Source: Zanthoxylum bungeanum (Eukaryota; Streptophyta; Magnoliopsida; Sapindales; Rutaceae). From it: a DNA stretch of 64,000 bases. This document shows, piece by piece, positions 21,430 to 34,829 of the stretch. The stretch covers positions 1-64,000 of the forward strand of contig SKCR01006533.1 of the NCBI GenBank assembly GCA_019454045.1, read 5' to 3'. Made by a program: the position numbers and the translations under genes. Below the pieces are notes generated by a model that was not told where the DNA came from, did no database searches, and was given only the letters and a program-made list of their open reading frames with translations. How positions within the stretch are numbered: position 1 is the stretch's first letter; each line of letters starts with the position of its first letter.

Positions 21430-22325
21430 CAATGTTCCAAAATATGGATAACGACTCGAGGCGGTTGGCTTTTGAGGCATGAGGCGAACTGCCTTGAGGC
21501 GGCGAGGTGGGTGCATCAATCCGAATGCCAAAAAAAATTCAAACAATAAAATAAACAAAATTAAAATACCCAAAAGTTCAAAACACATTCATTTATCTAT
21601 CCATGAAAATAAGTATATGTTTTCAAGATATTTATTATTTAACTATTTCAAATATCATTACTTATCATAAATTTTAAATTTGGTTTTTCAATATTTGTTT
21701 TTTAAGAACACAAATTCCTATTCTTTTTTTTTTATTCCCTCTTATTTTCCCATTTCCCTCGCACAAACGACAAATTTAAACTATTTAGTTTAAATTACAG
21801 CAAAAGCTGGTTGTGGGTCCCGCTTATTAAAATAAAAAATTCTTTTCTTCTTTTAATTATATCAAAAGCTCTTGATGGTCTCGGAAATAGTAATAAAATA
21901 TCTATTCCCTCAATTAGTTTAGAATACAACAAAAGTTGTAATGAGTCCCACCTCGAAAATTAATTAAAAAAACTCTTTCAAACTCTTTCATCTTCTCTTT
22001 ATTATATAGGAAATAATAAAGAAATATTCTCCTCATAAATGTAAGCTATCATGGGTCCCACCTTAAAAAAAATATATTTCCTCTTCCCCACTGCCATCGT
22101 CTCATTCATCAAAACTCTTGATTTTCCTTGTATATGTTTATGTCATTTTTTTAAATTTTTTTTTAAAATAGCCAATGTTCATGCGAGTGAGGCAGTCTCC
22201 TCATGCCGCGTCATATTGAGGCGGCGTGAGGCGACCTTCTTACGCGCTGTGACACATGGATTCTTAAAAATCCGTAAGAGGCAGGGGCCTCGAGGCAGTG
22301 TCTCTTGCCATTTTGTTAAACAATG
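21430..22325. mobile_element. GC-ended hAT-type element 5, 896 bp
   Basis: The imperfect inverted ends start CAATGTTCC and, on the other strand, CATTGTTTAAC. The flanking 8-mers ATCATTCT (21422-21429) and ATCATTCC (22326-22333) match at 7 of 8. Subterminal GAGGCGG and CGCCTC-type motifs mirror element 1. The core is AT-rich with no transposase. Confidence 0.75.
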
Positions 22326-22333
22326 ATCATTCC

Positions 22334-23814
22334 CAACAACTATAATTTGACCCTTACAAGCATATCATAATATTGTTCAATTAATGTTACTCATCATGAA
22401 TGGACCTATATCATTAGCATAACCCGTTTTCCACTAAACTTTCTGGAATCTTGTTAATAAAGTCTTATAACACTTATTCTCATACAAACACAATATCTCA
22501 ACCAAAATCATGATTTTCACCTTATATGATTATTAGTATCAAAGTCTATCACATTTTTCATGCTTATCACACGTACACACATGAACTTATAAAACAATCA
22601 TCAAACATATTAACAACTTTAATAAATAGTCATTTGTCTAACATATTATACATCTTTAACTTAACCATTTACATTTTCATGCTCATTATCACAATACACA
22701 TATTCATTCATACAAGCAAAACACAAGCTTATACATAGCCTTATATATTCTCTATTAACATCATATGTTCTATTGGTACATACTACCTTGTAGGAATTAT
22801 CTCACGCCTGTTCACACTTTTAGGCATATAATAAACATACCATTAACCAAATGATAAACTTATCTTTCACATCTTTCTTGAATTCGACCTGAATGAACAT
22901 TCATAACCTTGAAAGTTTCCAACACAACAACATAAACATCATGCTAAACATTACCTAGGCATAATCTATCATTAATCAACATCAAAACATAACAACCATA
23001 TTTCATAATCACATAAGAACATTTATAACATTAAAGTTCTCACCATTAACCATAATAACTCATTCTAAATATCACTATACATGTATCATTCTAAATTATT
23101 TTAAAGCACATGAATCATAATCTTGTATCATCATTTTTTATCACAACAAGATAAACTTAACTCCTATGCAATATAAGGGATTCGACCAAAGGGCATTATG
23201 TTACAACATAAAGTTCTCATCACAAAACCAAATCACTCATATCAAAGCATCATCCAATACACAAACTAACATCATTTCATCATCAAAAGGAACAAAACCA
23301 GCCCCTACATATAAGGTATTACTCAGTCATTACAAGAAAAATGGAACTTGAAGTTCCCAATCCAAAATCAATACAAACTCATATCAAAACCTCATCAAAC
23401 ACATGCTTCATCATAAAAGTAAAAACATAATCCCCCCTATTCTGTCCACAAACGACCAGCCCATTATCCTTGGGAAAAAATGGACATTTTGCAAAATAAG
23501 GCATAATTCATGTATATACTATCATAAGAGGCACTAATATACATGCTAGTGACTTGTTCCAAGCTAAATGCACAAAATGAAAATTTAGGGCTCATATGGT
23601 CAAAATTTGAATTGAAGAAATGCTTACTTGAATTCAAAAATTGAGGGGGGAGGGGGAATGAGTTTGAATGACTTACTTGCATGAAGATGAGTTGAAATCA
23701 TCAAATTTTCCTTCACATTGGCATGAAAGAATGAAGAAATTGAGATTATTTTGAGACGAAATTCGTGGCTTGAAGGAGAAAATGAAGATGGTGAATAGTG
23801 ATTTTTCTATTTAT
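22334..23814. other. AT-rich sequence, no gene recognised
   Basis: Short open stretches occur on both strands but none shows a known domain or sensible codon use. The last 60 bp (GGTGAATAGTGATTTTT) resemble GGTAGTGAATAGTGACCC at about 57613, suggesting shared LTR-type debris. Confidence 0.4.
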
Positions 23815-23819
23815 AGTAT

Positions 23820-24416
23820 TGTGGATGCTGGTTTTCGCACGAGATCCGCAATCGAGAATTTATAGTATGAGGCACTAGTGATCATACAAGACAAAGGTAG
23901 AGTGAGCAGAGAGTTTCTACCCACCGGTGTGGTAGGTGCCGTAGGCACTCCGATGCTTAAATCAATAGTGAAGACGAGCAAAAATAAGAAAGAGCAAGGT
24001 TCAGGGTTATTTTGACCTCCGTAGACTGCCGTGATGGCGATTGGCCGATGTTTAGAGGATAAAATGCTTTGAGAGCTCAAGTATGGGATTTAAACCAAAA
24101 AGCCTCTCACATATTCTGAATTGTGGCTATTTTTCTAGGCTATCAAGATATGGGTTTAATTAATACAGTAAATGCTTAACCATTTGGTGCCCAAAATGGC
24201 TAAACACGTAAATCATGATAGATGTATTTTTTCGGTTGGGTAGTTGGTAAGTCAATGGGTTGTTTGGTAGGCCTCTATTTGTATTTGGGCCTGAGAAGGT
24301 AATAGGGTCCTTGGCCCAAGTCTGTTATGGGTATTGTTTGGAGGGATTGGGCTATATCTGATATAGGACCTGAAGTGAAAGGTTGAAAATGCCATTGGCC
24401 CAAATTTAGCCGTACA
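23820..24416 (-). repeat. 3' LTR of outer gypsy element
   Basis: It is collinear with 53087-53684 over its full length, with visible point differences and few indels. On the minus strand it starts TGTACGGCTAAATTTGGGCC. The divergence is clearly higher than between the Tat LTRs, consistent with an older insertion. Confidence 0.8.
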
Positions 24417-24529
24417 GTTTGTCCCATACTCTCTAAGTCAAAGAGTTATTGGCTTGGAGAGTATTTGACGAGTATGTCGTCTGAGGTATGTATAAAGCAC
24501 GCAAGCGTACCTGGACGTTGATGTCATTT

Positions 24530-25620
24530 GGACCTGTGAAAGGTCATACCATGTTGAGGGAGCTAAATATATATCTAGGATGATCCTCAGTAGACCAATC
24601 TTGGACGTTGATGTCGGTTGGACCTGTCAAATGTAATATCATGTTGATGGAACTGAGAAATATCAAGAATGAACCTCAGTTAACCAGATCTGGATGTTGA
24701 TATGAAAGATCGTCATTCGTTTGTGGGGAATGACCTTGTCGTTTGGACCAGATGAAGGCCATGATAATCTCCAATCGACCAGACCTGCTGGGGGTTTGGA
24801 GGAGTCTTCTATATCGTTTGGACCAAATGAAGGTCCAAGTCTTGATCGTGACTCGACATGAGCCATGGGGAATGTTCCCAGTCGACTAGACCAGATGAAT
24901 GTCAGAACAATCTCCATTCTACTGGTCGAAGGATCATAGGAGTTTTCAATGTCGTCTAGACCAGATGAAGGTCAGGTCTTGAACTTGACTCTATATGAAC
25001 CATGAGGAATGTTCCCTGTCGACTGGACCAGATGAAGGTCAGGACAATCTCCAATCTATGAGTTAAAGGACCATATGAGTTTTCAATGTCGTCTGGACCA
25101 GATGAAGGTCAGGTCTTGAACTTGACTCTATATGAGCCATGGTGAATGTTCTCAGTCGATTGGACCGGATGAAGGTCAGGACAATCTCCATTCTACTGGT
25201 CAAGGGACCAGTGGAGACTTCAATGTCGTTTGGACCAGATGAAGGTCGAGTCTTGAACTTGACTCTATATGAGCCATGGGGAATATTCCCAATCGACTGA
25301 ACTAGACGAAGGTCAGAACAGTCTCCATTCTACTGGTCAAGGGACCAGGGGAGCCTTCAATGTCATATGGACTGGATAAAGGCTAAGTCTTGAACTGGAC
25401 TCTACATGAGCCATGGGGAATGTTCCCAGTCGACTGAACCAGATGAAGGTCAGAACAATCTCCATTCTACTGGTCAATGGACCAGGGGAGCCTTCAATGT
25501 CGTCTGGACCAGATGAAGGTCAGGTCTTGAACTTGACTCTATATGAGCCATGAGGAATGTTACTAGTCGACTGAACCAGGTGAAGGTCAGGACAATCTCT
25601 ATTCCACTGGTTCATACTGT
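24530..25620. repeat. 137-bp tandem array in outer element
   Basis: The phrase CAATGTCGTCTGGACCAGAT recurs at 24948, 25084, 25221, 25358 and 25495, giving a 136-137 bp unit, with more decayed units to the left. Each unit holds two related half-units around GGACCAGATGAAGGTCAGG. The array occupies the position of pol/3' UTR in the outer element. Confidence 0.85.
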
Positions 25621-25799
25621 CGTGTCGAACAGGGGCAATATTTATATATGTGATCATGAACATTGTTAGTACATATCACTAAAAATTCATACCTATCGTC
25701 TGGTGGCTCCATCGAGTGGGCCAATTGGTGGTTCTTCAAACATGTGCTCTCTCGTCTGGAGGCTGGGTCGTCTGAACTTCTTGATAGAATTTTAAGGTC

Positions 25800-26164
25800 T
25801 ATGAGGGTTTTCAGTGAAAATTCACTGCGGCGCCGCGACGCAAGAAGATGGCATCGCGATGTATTGCTCTCAGGAAATCACGTCTTCAGTAACGTGAGGC
25901 GCCGTGGTGCAAGAAGACAGCATCACGACACCCAGCCAGTCTCCAGGATAATGCTTTCTTCATTTTTCACGGGCTTCTGATGTGTCCGTAAGCTCCCAAT
26001 TCCTACAATAATAAAGGAAAATTACTAAATTAGCTTAATTACTGAAGACTTTCTAAATCAATGTAATGATAAAAATTATACAATAAAATATAAGATATAA
26101 GACTAAATACGTAGCAATAAACCCAAATAAGTGATGTTCAAATTATACTTTTGTGCACTTATCA
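25800..26164 (-). repeat. Truncated 3' LTR of Athila-like element
   Basis: About 360 bp match the first third of the 5' LTR (33690-34039), including the CGTCTTCTTG/CATCTTCTTG repeats and the TGATAAGTGCAC start. To its left the sequence changes to outer-element sequence, so about 0.85 kb of LTR is missing. The left limit is approximate. Confidence 0.7.
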
Positions 26165-27194
26165 CAACCCTCAACCAGCTTATTGCTAGTCCATATCAAT
26201 TCAAGCGCAAAAAGAAAATACAAACTAGACTAAATTAATAAATAAAAATGAGTAAAATAAATAAAAACTATCTAAGCCATTTTCGTAGGGATCATGATTG
26301 CATTTAGCATATGCAACAAGCTTTTAAACCCCTAGGCGGCCCTAGTGGATGAGTTATAGTCTCGTGAGGGCTTACAGTGACGACACTCACAAACGTCATT
26401 CAAAATAAAAGCATACAAAAATAGAAACAAAAATATCTCAGTCAGATCTACACAATGATGTCCTCAAAGATTACTCAATGATATGGCTCAAAGAAACATT
26501 CAAAACACTATCTAGGTCGCAACTTCCTAAAAAAAATGAGCTTATCAGGAGCATATTTGTGTGTGAGTGCATCAATTCTAACAAAGTTCATTCCTCAAAT
26601 CATCAACCTTAACAATGTCAAATAAAAAGTTCGACCGAATGGGTCTAACCAACCTATTATCGTAAAATCTTCATATCTCTCTCTATCTTTTTTTAGTCAC
26701 AAGGCCATTTGTTCTTTCATTTTTTTTTTTATATTGGTTAGGAGCTTTCACACTACCTGTTAAGGTAGCTCTCTTCTCACGGTAGATCGTCCTCTACATA
26801 CTGGTGGTACATAGGCCCAGATTACTCATGGATAACTTCACACATAACAGTTATAGTTAGCTATTTCTAACCAACTAGCCTGCAGATATTGTATTAGATA
26901 TAGATATCTAGGCATGTGGTCATACATTCCATCGAACAATCTCAATTCTACTGTCTCAACAACAAATCTGAAGTGTGAACTAGGCTAGAATTGATAAGTG
27001 CTTAATTTGAAACATACTCAAGATAAAACTCAACTCAAAGATTCAACATTGATTCAAATAATATTTATCTTTTTCTAAGAGCCATAGTTTAAAGTAGATC
27101 AATAATTGCATTTCTTATCATCGGAATATGTATATCCATCGAAGAATTTTTTTTTTGTTTTTTTAACAAAATGATAACATGAAAGATAACAAGA
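26165..27194 (-). other. 3' untranslated region of Athila-like element
   Basis: The stretch lies between the integrase remnant and the polypurine tract. It is AT-rich, with no ORF. A short (AAAT)n run occurs further along at 27388-27412. Confidence 0.5.
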
Positions 27195-28660
27195 CTAACA
27201 CATGAACAACCAGATAAAACACATGATATTACCACCCCAACCTAGATTAAACATTGTCCTCAATGTTAACAACAATGAGGATGTTAGAAAAGGAATAAGT
27301 TCACCTGATAAGAGAGAACGTGAACCAAGGTGAAACATGGTGTCGTCATGCAAATGATACATGAAACAAAATGAAACAAAAGAAACATAAAAATAAATAA
27401 ATAAATAAATAAATGTACAAACAATGATGAGATGAAGATCAATCCTCAGAAGCCGGGTCAGTATTGGGGCATCCTCCGCTGCAGGGATCTTATTAGAAAG
27501 AAACGATTTTAACCATTGTCCATTAACTGTGAACACTCTACCATCAGTAGGGTCTTCCACTTCTACAGCTCCATGTGGGAAAAAATACTTCACAATAAAA
27601 GGTCCGGTCCATCTGGACCGCAATTTTTTGAGTGAAGATGGAGTCGGGAGTCATAAAGGTAAACCTTTTGGTTTGGCTCAAAGTTCTTCCTCATGATCTG
27701 TCTATCATTGGCAGCTTTCATCTTGGCTTTGTAGATGCGAGAGTTGTCATAAGCATCATTCCTAAGATCTGTAAGTTCTGTCACTTGGAGCTTTCGTTGT
27801 GTGCCTGCAGTACTCAAATCAAAGTTAAAAGCTTTAATAGCCCAATAAGCTTTGTGTTCTAACTCAACTGGTAAATGACACGCCTTTCCAAATATAAGTC
27901 TGTAAGAAGACATCCCAAGTGGGGATTTGTAAGCTGTATGGTATACCTAAAGTGCATCTGGGAGTCGTAATGACCAATTCTTGCGGTCAGGGTTTACCGT
28001 TTTCTCCAAAATTTATTTTATCTCCATATTTGCTAACTTTGCTTGCCCATATGTCTGTGGATGATCGGCAGTGGAAGTTTTATGCACTACACCGTACCTG
28101 CGTATCAAAGCTTCAAAATATCGATTACAAAAATATTTCTCTTGATCGCTAATAATGACACGTGGTGTACCAAAACATGACAGTACGTGTTCCTTTAAGA
28201 ATTTAACCACAGTGGTGTTGTCATTAGCTCAACCCATTTAGACACAAAGTCTATTGCAAGAAGAATGTAATGATATCCAAAAGAATGCGGGGACAGTCCC
28301 ATAAAATCAATACCTCAATAATCAAATATTTCAATGACAAGAATATGATTAAGAGGCATCATATGACGACGGGATAATGCACCTAATTTTTGACACCATT
28401 CACAAGAACTACAGAAACCAATTGTATCTTTAAATAAAGTAGGCCAATAGAAACCACACTGCAGGACTTTTGCAGCAGTTTTCTTTTCGGAAAAATGGCC
28501 TCCACAAGCGTGGGAATGAAAAAAATATAATTACACTTAAAACCTCATCCTCAGGAATGCAACGTCGCAATATTTGGTCAGGGCAATATTTAAATAAATA
28601 TGGATTATCCCAATAAAAATTACGTACCTCGACCAAGAACTTACGTTTATCTTGTGCATT
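27195..28660 (-). pseudogene. Integrase remnant of Athila-like element
   Basis: Read on the minus strand, the pieces appear in the usual order. First comes the pre-integrase region (YLFKYCPDQILRRCIP), then an HHCC-like zinc finger, and then the DDE core with ISDQEKYFCN and HPQTYGQAKLANMEIK. The C-terminal part follows, with [20 protein letters not shown] and [18 protein letters not shown]. Related proteins have Glu where this has Lys in GQAK (codon complement at 28038-28040), so the catalytic triad is lost. Several stops and frame changes break the gene. It would have inserted cDNA into host DNA; now it is inactive. Confidence 0.85.
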
Positions 28661-28690
28661 CCAAATAGATGGGAACTCACCAGAAACTAA

Positions 28691-30179
28691 CTAGTTGACA
28701 ATATTCGCATACCATGGTACTTGTGTATCCACAAATAGGTGTTCATCAGGGAAATCATCACGATTGGGAATGCCATTGGCGGAGTCGTTAAACTCTAGAT
28801 GAGATAAGTGATCTGCCACCATATTTTCAACACCCTTCTTATCCTTGATAGTTAAATCAAATTCCTGTAACATCAAAATCCACCTAATCAATCTTGCCTT
28901 AACATCATTCTTGGAAATGAGGTACTTTAGGGCTGCATGGTCATTGAAAACAGTTATAAGTGATCCAATAAGATAAGCACGAAATATATCCAAAGCAAAA
29001 ACTACTGCTAATAGTTATTTTTCAGTTGTGGAATAGCTGCTAGTATAGAAAATTACAAAAGGTTTCCCTTCCCTTCGTTGACCCAAAACCGCCCCAACTG
29101 CATCGTCACTAGCATCACACATAATTTCAAAAGGTAAGTTCCAATCAGGTGACTGCCTAATTAAGGAAGAAGTAACTAATATTCTGAAGGCATCTTCACA
29201 CTCATGTGTCCATTCAAACAAAGAATCTTTAACAAGAAGGTTACACAATGGTCTAGATATAGAAGAAAACTTCTGTATAAACCTTATATAGAAATCGACA
29301 TGCCCAAGAAAATCAAACATCTTTCACAGTCTTAGGTATGGGTAACTTGAATATTAACTCAATTTTTAATTTATCTACTTCAATACCACTCGAAGAAACA
29401 ATGTGACCTAATACAATACCTGAAGAAACCATGAAGTGATATTTTTCCCAATTTAAAATAAGACATTTTTCTTGACATCGAGCTAACACTGCCTTTAGAT
29501 TAAGTAAACATGCATCAAAAGAATTACCAAAGACAATTAAGTCATCCATAAATACTTCCATGAATTTATCAATCATATCACTAAAATACTCAACATACAT
29601 CTTTGAAATCTAGGAGGTGCATTACATAAACCAAATGGCATGCGACGAAAAGCATAAGTATGAAACAGACATGTGAATGTGGTTTTATCTCTTAATCTTC
29701 TAAAGATACTTCAATTGATAATATCCAGAATAACCATATAAAAAGCAGTAGAATGAGTGACCTGCTACCCGCTCAAGAATCTGGTCAATAAAAGAAAGTG
29801 AGAAATGGTCTTTTCGGGTGGTGGCATTCAATTTCCTATAATCTATACATATGCGCCAACCCCTGACTACCTTGGTAGGAACAAGTTCTCCTGCCTCATT
29901 TTTCACAACAGTAACACCTGACGTTTTTGGGATAACCTGCGTAGGACTAACCTATTTACTATCAGCAATTGGGTATACAATACCCGCATCTAATAATTTT
30001 ATCACTTCATTTCTCACAACTTCTTTTATAGTAGGGTTAAGTCTACGTTTAGGGTCTCTACGAAGAATAACTCCCTCTTTGAAATGAATCTTATGGGAGA
30101 AAATCAATGGGCTAATATCTTTAATGTCGCCTATGGTCCAACCAAGTGCAGATTTATGCTCACTCAATATGGAAAGCAA
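28691..30179 (-). pseudogene. Reverse transcriptase-RNase H remnant, Athila-like
   Basis: Minus-strand fragments give the full RT order: HKIHFKEGV and RRLNPTIKEVVRNEVIKLLD, WRICIDYRKLNATTRKDHF, RMPFGLCNAP, the catalytic FMDDL (near 29545), GIVLGHIVSSSGIEVD and FLGHVDFYIRFI. RNase H follows with FEIMCDASDDAVGAVLGQ and ADHLSHLE. At least three frame changes or stops separate the pieces. Best match by motif is the non-chromovirus (Athila/Tat) gypsy group. Confidence 0.88.
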
Positions 30180-30433
30180 TTTCTTACTTTGTGATGCACT
30201 TTGTTCAGATGAAATAATAACAAGAAAGGTATCAGTTGGTTCGAGAAACGCATGCTGAAGACCTTCTGGTAATGAATTTAGTTTAACCTTTTGTGTTTCA
30301 ACTGTGGAAAGCCTCGGTTTCTCTCTGTCTCATGGTAGAGCCTTAAACTGTGGGTGTCACACTCTTGTTCCATGATTCTGCAAAATATAAAAGCCAGTAG
30401 AGATATCAGGAATTACAGTAGATTCAAGGGTAT

Positions 30434-31230
30434 CTAAAATTGTAGAATTAAGAAGAAGGTGTTCATGATTCCATTCATGCAATTAATAAGGGCATTAGCT
30501 GTAGCAAGAAATGGTCTACATAAGATGAGAGGAATTTTTGACTCAATTTTAACCACAGATTGAGTATCTAAAATCAGAAAATCAATAGGATAGTAGAATT
30601 TATCGATTTGTAGTAAAATATCCTCAATTACTCCATGCGGTGTTCTGATAGAGCGATTAGCTAACTGTAAAATCACAGAGGTAGGTTTAATCTCTCCAAG
30701 TCATAGCTGCATATAGATATAATATGGCATAAGATTAAAACTAACACCTAAATCTAATAAAGCTTGACCAAACTCGTATGTGCCAATGTGGCAAGCAATA
30801 GTGGGGCATCCTGGATCTTTATATTTTGGTGGAGCCCTCTGCTCAATTACTGCACTTGCTTGCTCTGTCAGGAATACAATTATTTTCACATGATGTTTTC
30901 TATTCATGGTGCATAAATCCTTCAAAACCTTCGCATATGTGGGAACCTGTTTGATCATATGTAACAAAGGAATGTAATCTTTACTTGCTTTAAGTGTTTT
31001 AGGATCTCACCATTATGGTCTGCAGCTCTCGCAGTAGGCCTAAGAGCTTGAGGGAAATGTACTCGAACTGAGCTATACACCACTTGTTCTTCGTGAAGTA
31101 TATCTGCACTAATACATGTGGTATCACTTTTAGTGTTGGAAGTATCTTGCACATTTATCTCTTTACCATTCCGAGTGGTTATGGCATTAAGATCTTTTAC
31201 ATTGGATGCATCATGGTCAACCTGTGCCAT
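30434..31230 (-). pseudogene. Aspartic protease remnant, Athila-like
   Basis: The segment encodes NAITTRNGKEI, the usual lead-in to this protease, then QALLDLGVSFNLMP with DLG as the active-site motif, and later RPFLATANALI. DLG in place of DSG is normal in this lineage. A stop and frame change lie between the two parts. Confidence 0.75.
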
Positions 31231-31559
31231 GTGTTGTCCTCACAGATTTGGTTGTACCTGAGATGAGAATTTTCCTGACTCTTGCACACTTAACACGTTA
31301 GTTAATTTAGAGACTTGACTCTTTATCTCCTTATTTTCTTCAACCACCTAAGCTATTAATGACTCAAATCTTTGGTTAGTTTTATTCTGGGCCTCTACAA
31401 ATGCTTGCACAATATCTTCTAAAGAGTTTCTATGAATGGTAGATATGGGATACTGAAGAGCAGTGTAGCCTCTAGGTTGTGGTGTTTGAGTGGCCTGTTG
31501 AGGCTCATGTTTCCAACTAAAATTTGGGTGGTTCCTTCAACTAGGATTATAAGTATCTG

Positions 31560-32487
31560 AATACGGTGTATAAGGTTTCTTATACATCCCTACAGTATTG
31601 CATTGTTCCTCATACATTTCCCTCATCTCATCATATAAAGGACACTCTTGGGCTAGATGGTCAATCCCTTTACACACAACACACGCCTCTTGGGGTTCTA
31701 ACTGGGCAACTACATGTATAGTTTTGCCATCTTTGGCCTTTAAAGCTCATATTTCTCTAGTTAATAGATCAACTTGTGCTTTAAGACTATCCACTTCCCT
31801 AAAGTGGTGTATGCCTATGCTAGAAGAAGTTGAGCGTGTCCTATCGGTGCTATCCATGACATTAGGTCCAGTCTAAGTGTGAGCTTTTTCAGCTAAGTCA
31901 TTTAAATACTTTATCGCTTCATCATGGTCATTCTAAGAAAATTCACCATGGCACATCATCTCAACGAATTGGCGCTCTCTAGGGGTTAGGCCAACTCTCA
32001 TACCCATGGTGAGGACACATAGCTAATATCTCTTTGAACCTCTTCCAAGTTTGATAAAGGGTCTCACTATCTTTCTGGGAGAAAGTAGAGATCTGTCTTT
32101 TCAAGGCATTAGTCTTATGGTGTGGGAAGTATTTAGTAAAAAATACTTGTGTCATTTCACCCCATGATCTTATTAAACGAGGCCTCAAGGAATACAACCA
32201 GCCTTTAGCTTTATCTTAAGGGCGAAAGGGAAAAACTTAAGTCTAACTGCGTCTGTAGTCCCAATTCAGTCATGAAAAGTTGCTACAACCTCTTCAAACT
32301 CCCTAATATGCACATAAGGGTTCTCATTCTCCAAACCATGAAAGGTAGGGAGAAACTGTATCATTCTAGGCTTAAAGTCTATATGTGGTGCATTAGAGGG
32401 AAACATTATACATGATGGTGTAGATGTGGAAATGGGATGGAGGTACTCCTGAAGAGTCATAATGGGTTGCTCATCGTGATCACTCAT
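31560..32487 (-). pseudogene. Gag remnant of Athila-like element
   Basis: The minus-strand start at 32487 gives MSDHDEQPIMTLQEYLHP followed by TPSCIMFPSNAPHIDFKP and PTFHGLENENPYVHIREFEE, phrases typical of plant gypsy Gag. The capsid part follows (SWGEMTQVFFTKYFPHHKT, FKEILAMCPHHG). A CX2CX4HX4C zinc knuckle (CVVCKGIDHLAQEC, 31646-31688) ends it. Stops between the fragments make it non-functional. Confidence 0.82.
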
Positions 32488-32797
32488 GTTGTGTATGCTA
32501 GATCTAGGTGGTGTGTTGTGTATGCTAGATCTAGGTGGTGTAGCAAAAAGGTTTTAAAGTCTGAATCCGAGTCTTCCTTTCTAATTCTAGCAAATCTATC
32601 AAAATGATCCCTAGGTGTAGGCATGCACTCAAACACAAATAAAACAAGAAACGAAAACAAAAGAAATAAAACTCAAAATAAAAATTTAAACTAAAACTAA
32701 AACTAAAATGAATAAAATAAATAAAAAACAAGAAGGGAACAAAGTTACCACTCTTCTGTTGATTAAGCAAACCTGCCCCTTTTGATTGTAATCCGTC

Positions 32798-32815
32798 TCC
32801 CCGGCAACGACGCCA
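32798..32815 (-). promoter_or_regulatory. Primer-binding site, tRNA-Asp type
   Basis: On the minus strand TGGCGTCGTTGCCGGGGA follows the LTR end after a few bases. One base differs from the TGGCGCCGTTGCCGGGGA I expect for Athila-like elements. Confidence 0.75.
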
Positions 32816-32820
32816 AAATT

Positions 32821-34039
32821 TGATTACACCCAAAAAGTACTTGCGGTTATCGCAGTATAGTTGGGGTGTCGATTCCTTAGAGAGATGGTTACGAAGGAAC
32901 TGAATCACGTAATATGAATGTTAACAGTAATAAATTAAGAAAAAGATCTAATTGGAAAATTAAAATAACAATTATGAGAAGTGCTTGAGGATTATCAATG
33001 AAAGAAAGAAGCAAACATGAGAAATCCTTCTTGTATCGCGTCTCTATATTCAGTAGTTGAATCCTTTTATCACTTAATTAAAGGTTTCACTTCCCAAACC
33101 AACAATAGGAAAATATTTCAGTTTAAAACATATTAAATTCTAAGGTAATTGATAAATTACTTTCTCTATATTAACAACACAGTATGTTATCATTATGACA
33201 TATCTAACGTCGATAATATACCTAAAGGCAATACTGCAGTAGAAGAATAACTCATAAAATAATAATACCAGTTAGAACTGGGTTCCCCAATCACACATAG
33301 AAAAAGAAAGACTATTCCTATATGAAAATAGTAAAACACAATCTCTGGATTAATTATAAATCAAAGATAATAGAGAACAATAAAATATCAATTTTATTAA
33401 ACATTAAAGTTCCTTCAGGAATCAAAAACATAAATATAAGAATTTAAATACAAGAATTCATCCGTCGTTTTGCCTAGGAGATTAGTTCTCAATAAGAGAA
33501 AGAAACATAGCCTGTAACAGATGAAGAAACATGTTCAGCTCGGTGCAGGACTTTTGCGTTTACAGCTTCCTAATCTTTAGAAATCTTTTTTTTATGTCTT
33601 GTCTTCCTCTCATAGGGTTTTGGACGAACTTATGCATTTATAGAAAAGTCATGGAGTCATTGTGCTTGTAAAATACGACCTAATTAGGATTCTAAAAATT
33701 CGCACGGTGCCACGACTCAAGAAGATGGTGTCACAATGCCTTGCTCTCGGGAAATCATATCTTCAGCAACGTGGGGCACCGTGGCTCAAGAAGACGGCAT
33801 CGCGACGCCCAGCCAATTTCCAGGATAATGCTTTCTGCGTTTTTTGTGTGCTTCCGATGTGTCCGTAAGCTCCCAATTCCTACAATAATAAATAAAATTA
33901 CTAAATTAGCTTAAATACTGAACACTTTCTAAATCAATGTAATGATAAAAATTATACAATAAAATATAAGATATAAGACTAAATACGTAGCAATAAATTC
34001 GAATAAGTGATGTTCAAAGTACACTTTGTGTCCTTATCA
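32821..34039 (-). repeat. 5' LTR of Athila-like element, 1219 bp
   Basis: On the minus strand it starts TGATAAGGACAC and ends GTGTAATCA just before the primer-binding site. Its first third is repeated at 25800-26164. Two decayed copies of a block with CAAGAAGA(T/C)GGC lie at 33715-33805. Confidence 0.8.
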
Positions 34040-34040
34040 G

Positions 34041-34700
34041 ATGCCAATGAGACAACTGTCGAATGGACCTGATGGTAGTCTTCAGGGTTCTTCACTCTAC
34101 TCGACCTGATGGAGGTCCTCTGGGCTAGGAGGCTTCGGTCGACTGGACCTGATAGAGGTCCATGATACTTCGGTCAGTTGGACTTGATGGAAGTCTTTGG
34201 GGTTTTTCACTCTACCTGACATGTCTAAGGTCTGGAGGCTTCAGTCGACTTGACTCGATGGAGGTCCAAGAGAATTCCTACGTAGGCTAGAGTCGATGGA
34301 AATCATACATGTCATATGGAGAATATGACTATCCTCTCATGTCGCCTGGAAGAGATGACAACTCTTCTATATAGTCTGGAGTAGATGATAGTCAATGCAT
34401 GTCGTATAGAATTGATGACAATTCATCCTTGTAGTATTGGGAATATTTTTATCCTTCCACGTCATTTGGAGTTTATGGCAATCCTTCAATGTTGCGTGGA
34501 TAATATGACTATCTTTTCATGTCGTCTGAAAGAGATGATGATCCATCTATATAGTCTAGAGTATATGACATTCCTATAGAATACTTCTTGGTCGATTGGG
34601 TATGCTAGAGAATTATGAGGGTATTCTCATGTCGACTGGGAGAAGTATACTGATTGGGCCAGATGATGGTCTGTATAGGTCGATTGGAGAAAATGTGTTT
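34041..34700. repeat. Second tandem-repeat block of outer element
   Basis: Units of roughly 55-65 bp recur around GTCGACTGGACCTGATGGAGGTC and then CATGTCGTCTGGAGTAGATGA. They are related in sequence to the 137-bp array at 24530-25620, from which the Athila-like element separates them. Confidence 0.7.
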
Positions 34701-34829
34701 CTCTCTAAGTTGGAGTTTTGGGAAGGATAATTTTTTTCTAAAGTAATCAATGAATACATATTTGGGAAGCTATGATGTCCCCAAGGTGACAATGAGTGGT
34801 TTTTGGCTCTTATTTTTATGGTCTAATTA

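Larger units (their letters stand above)
25800..34039 (-). mobile_element. Athila-like Ty3/gypsy element, minus strand
   Basis: Order on the minus strand: 5' LTR (32821-34039), a primer-binding site TGGCGTCGTTGCCGGGGA (32798-32815, the tRNA-Asp type used by Athila-like elements), gag, protease, reverse transcriptase-RNase H, integrase, polypurine tract GGTTGAGGGTTG (26165-26176) and a truncated 3' LTR (about 25800-26164). Frames are broken at many points. It sits inside the tandem-repeat part of the outer element, and related repeats resume at 34041. Confidence 0.85.

Noticed and set aside
27632..28152. Plus-strand frames across the integrase
   Set aside because: They are antisense shadows of the minus-strand integrase remnant.
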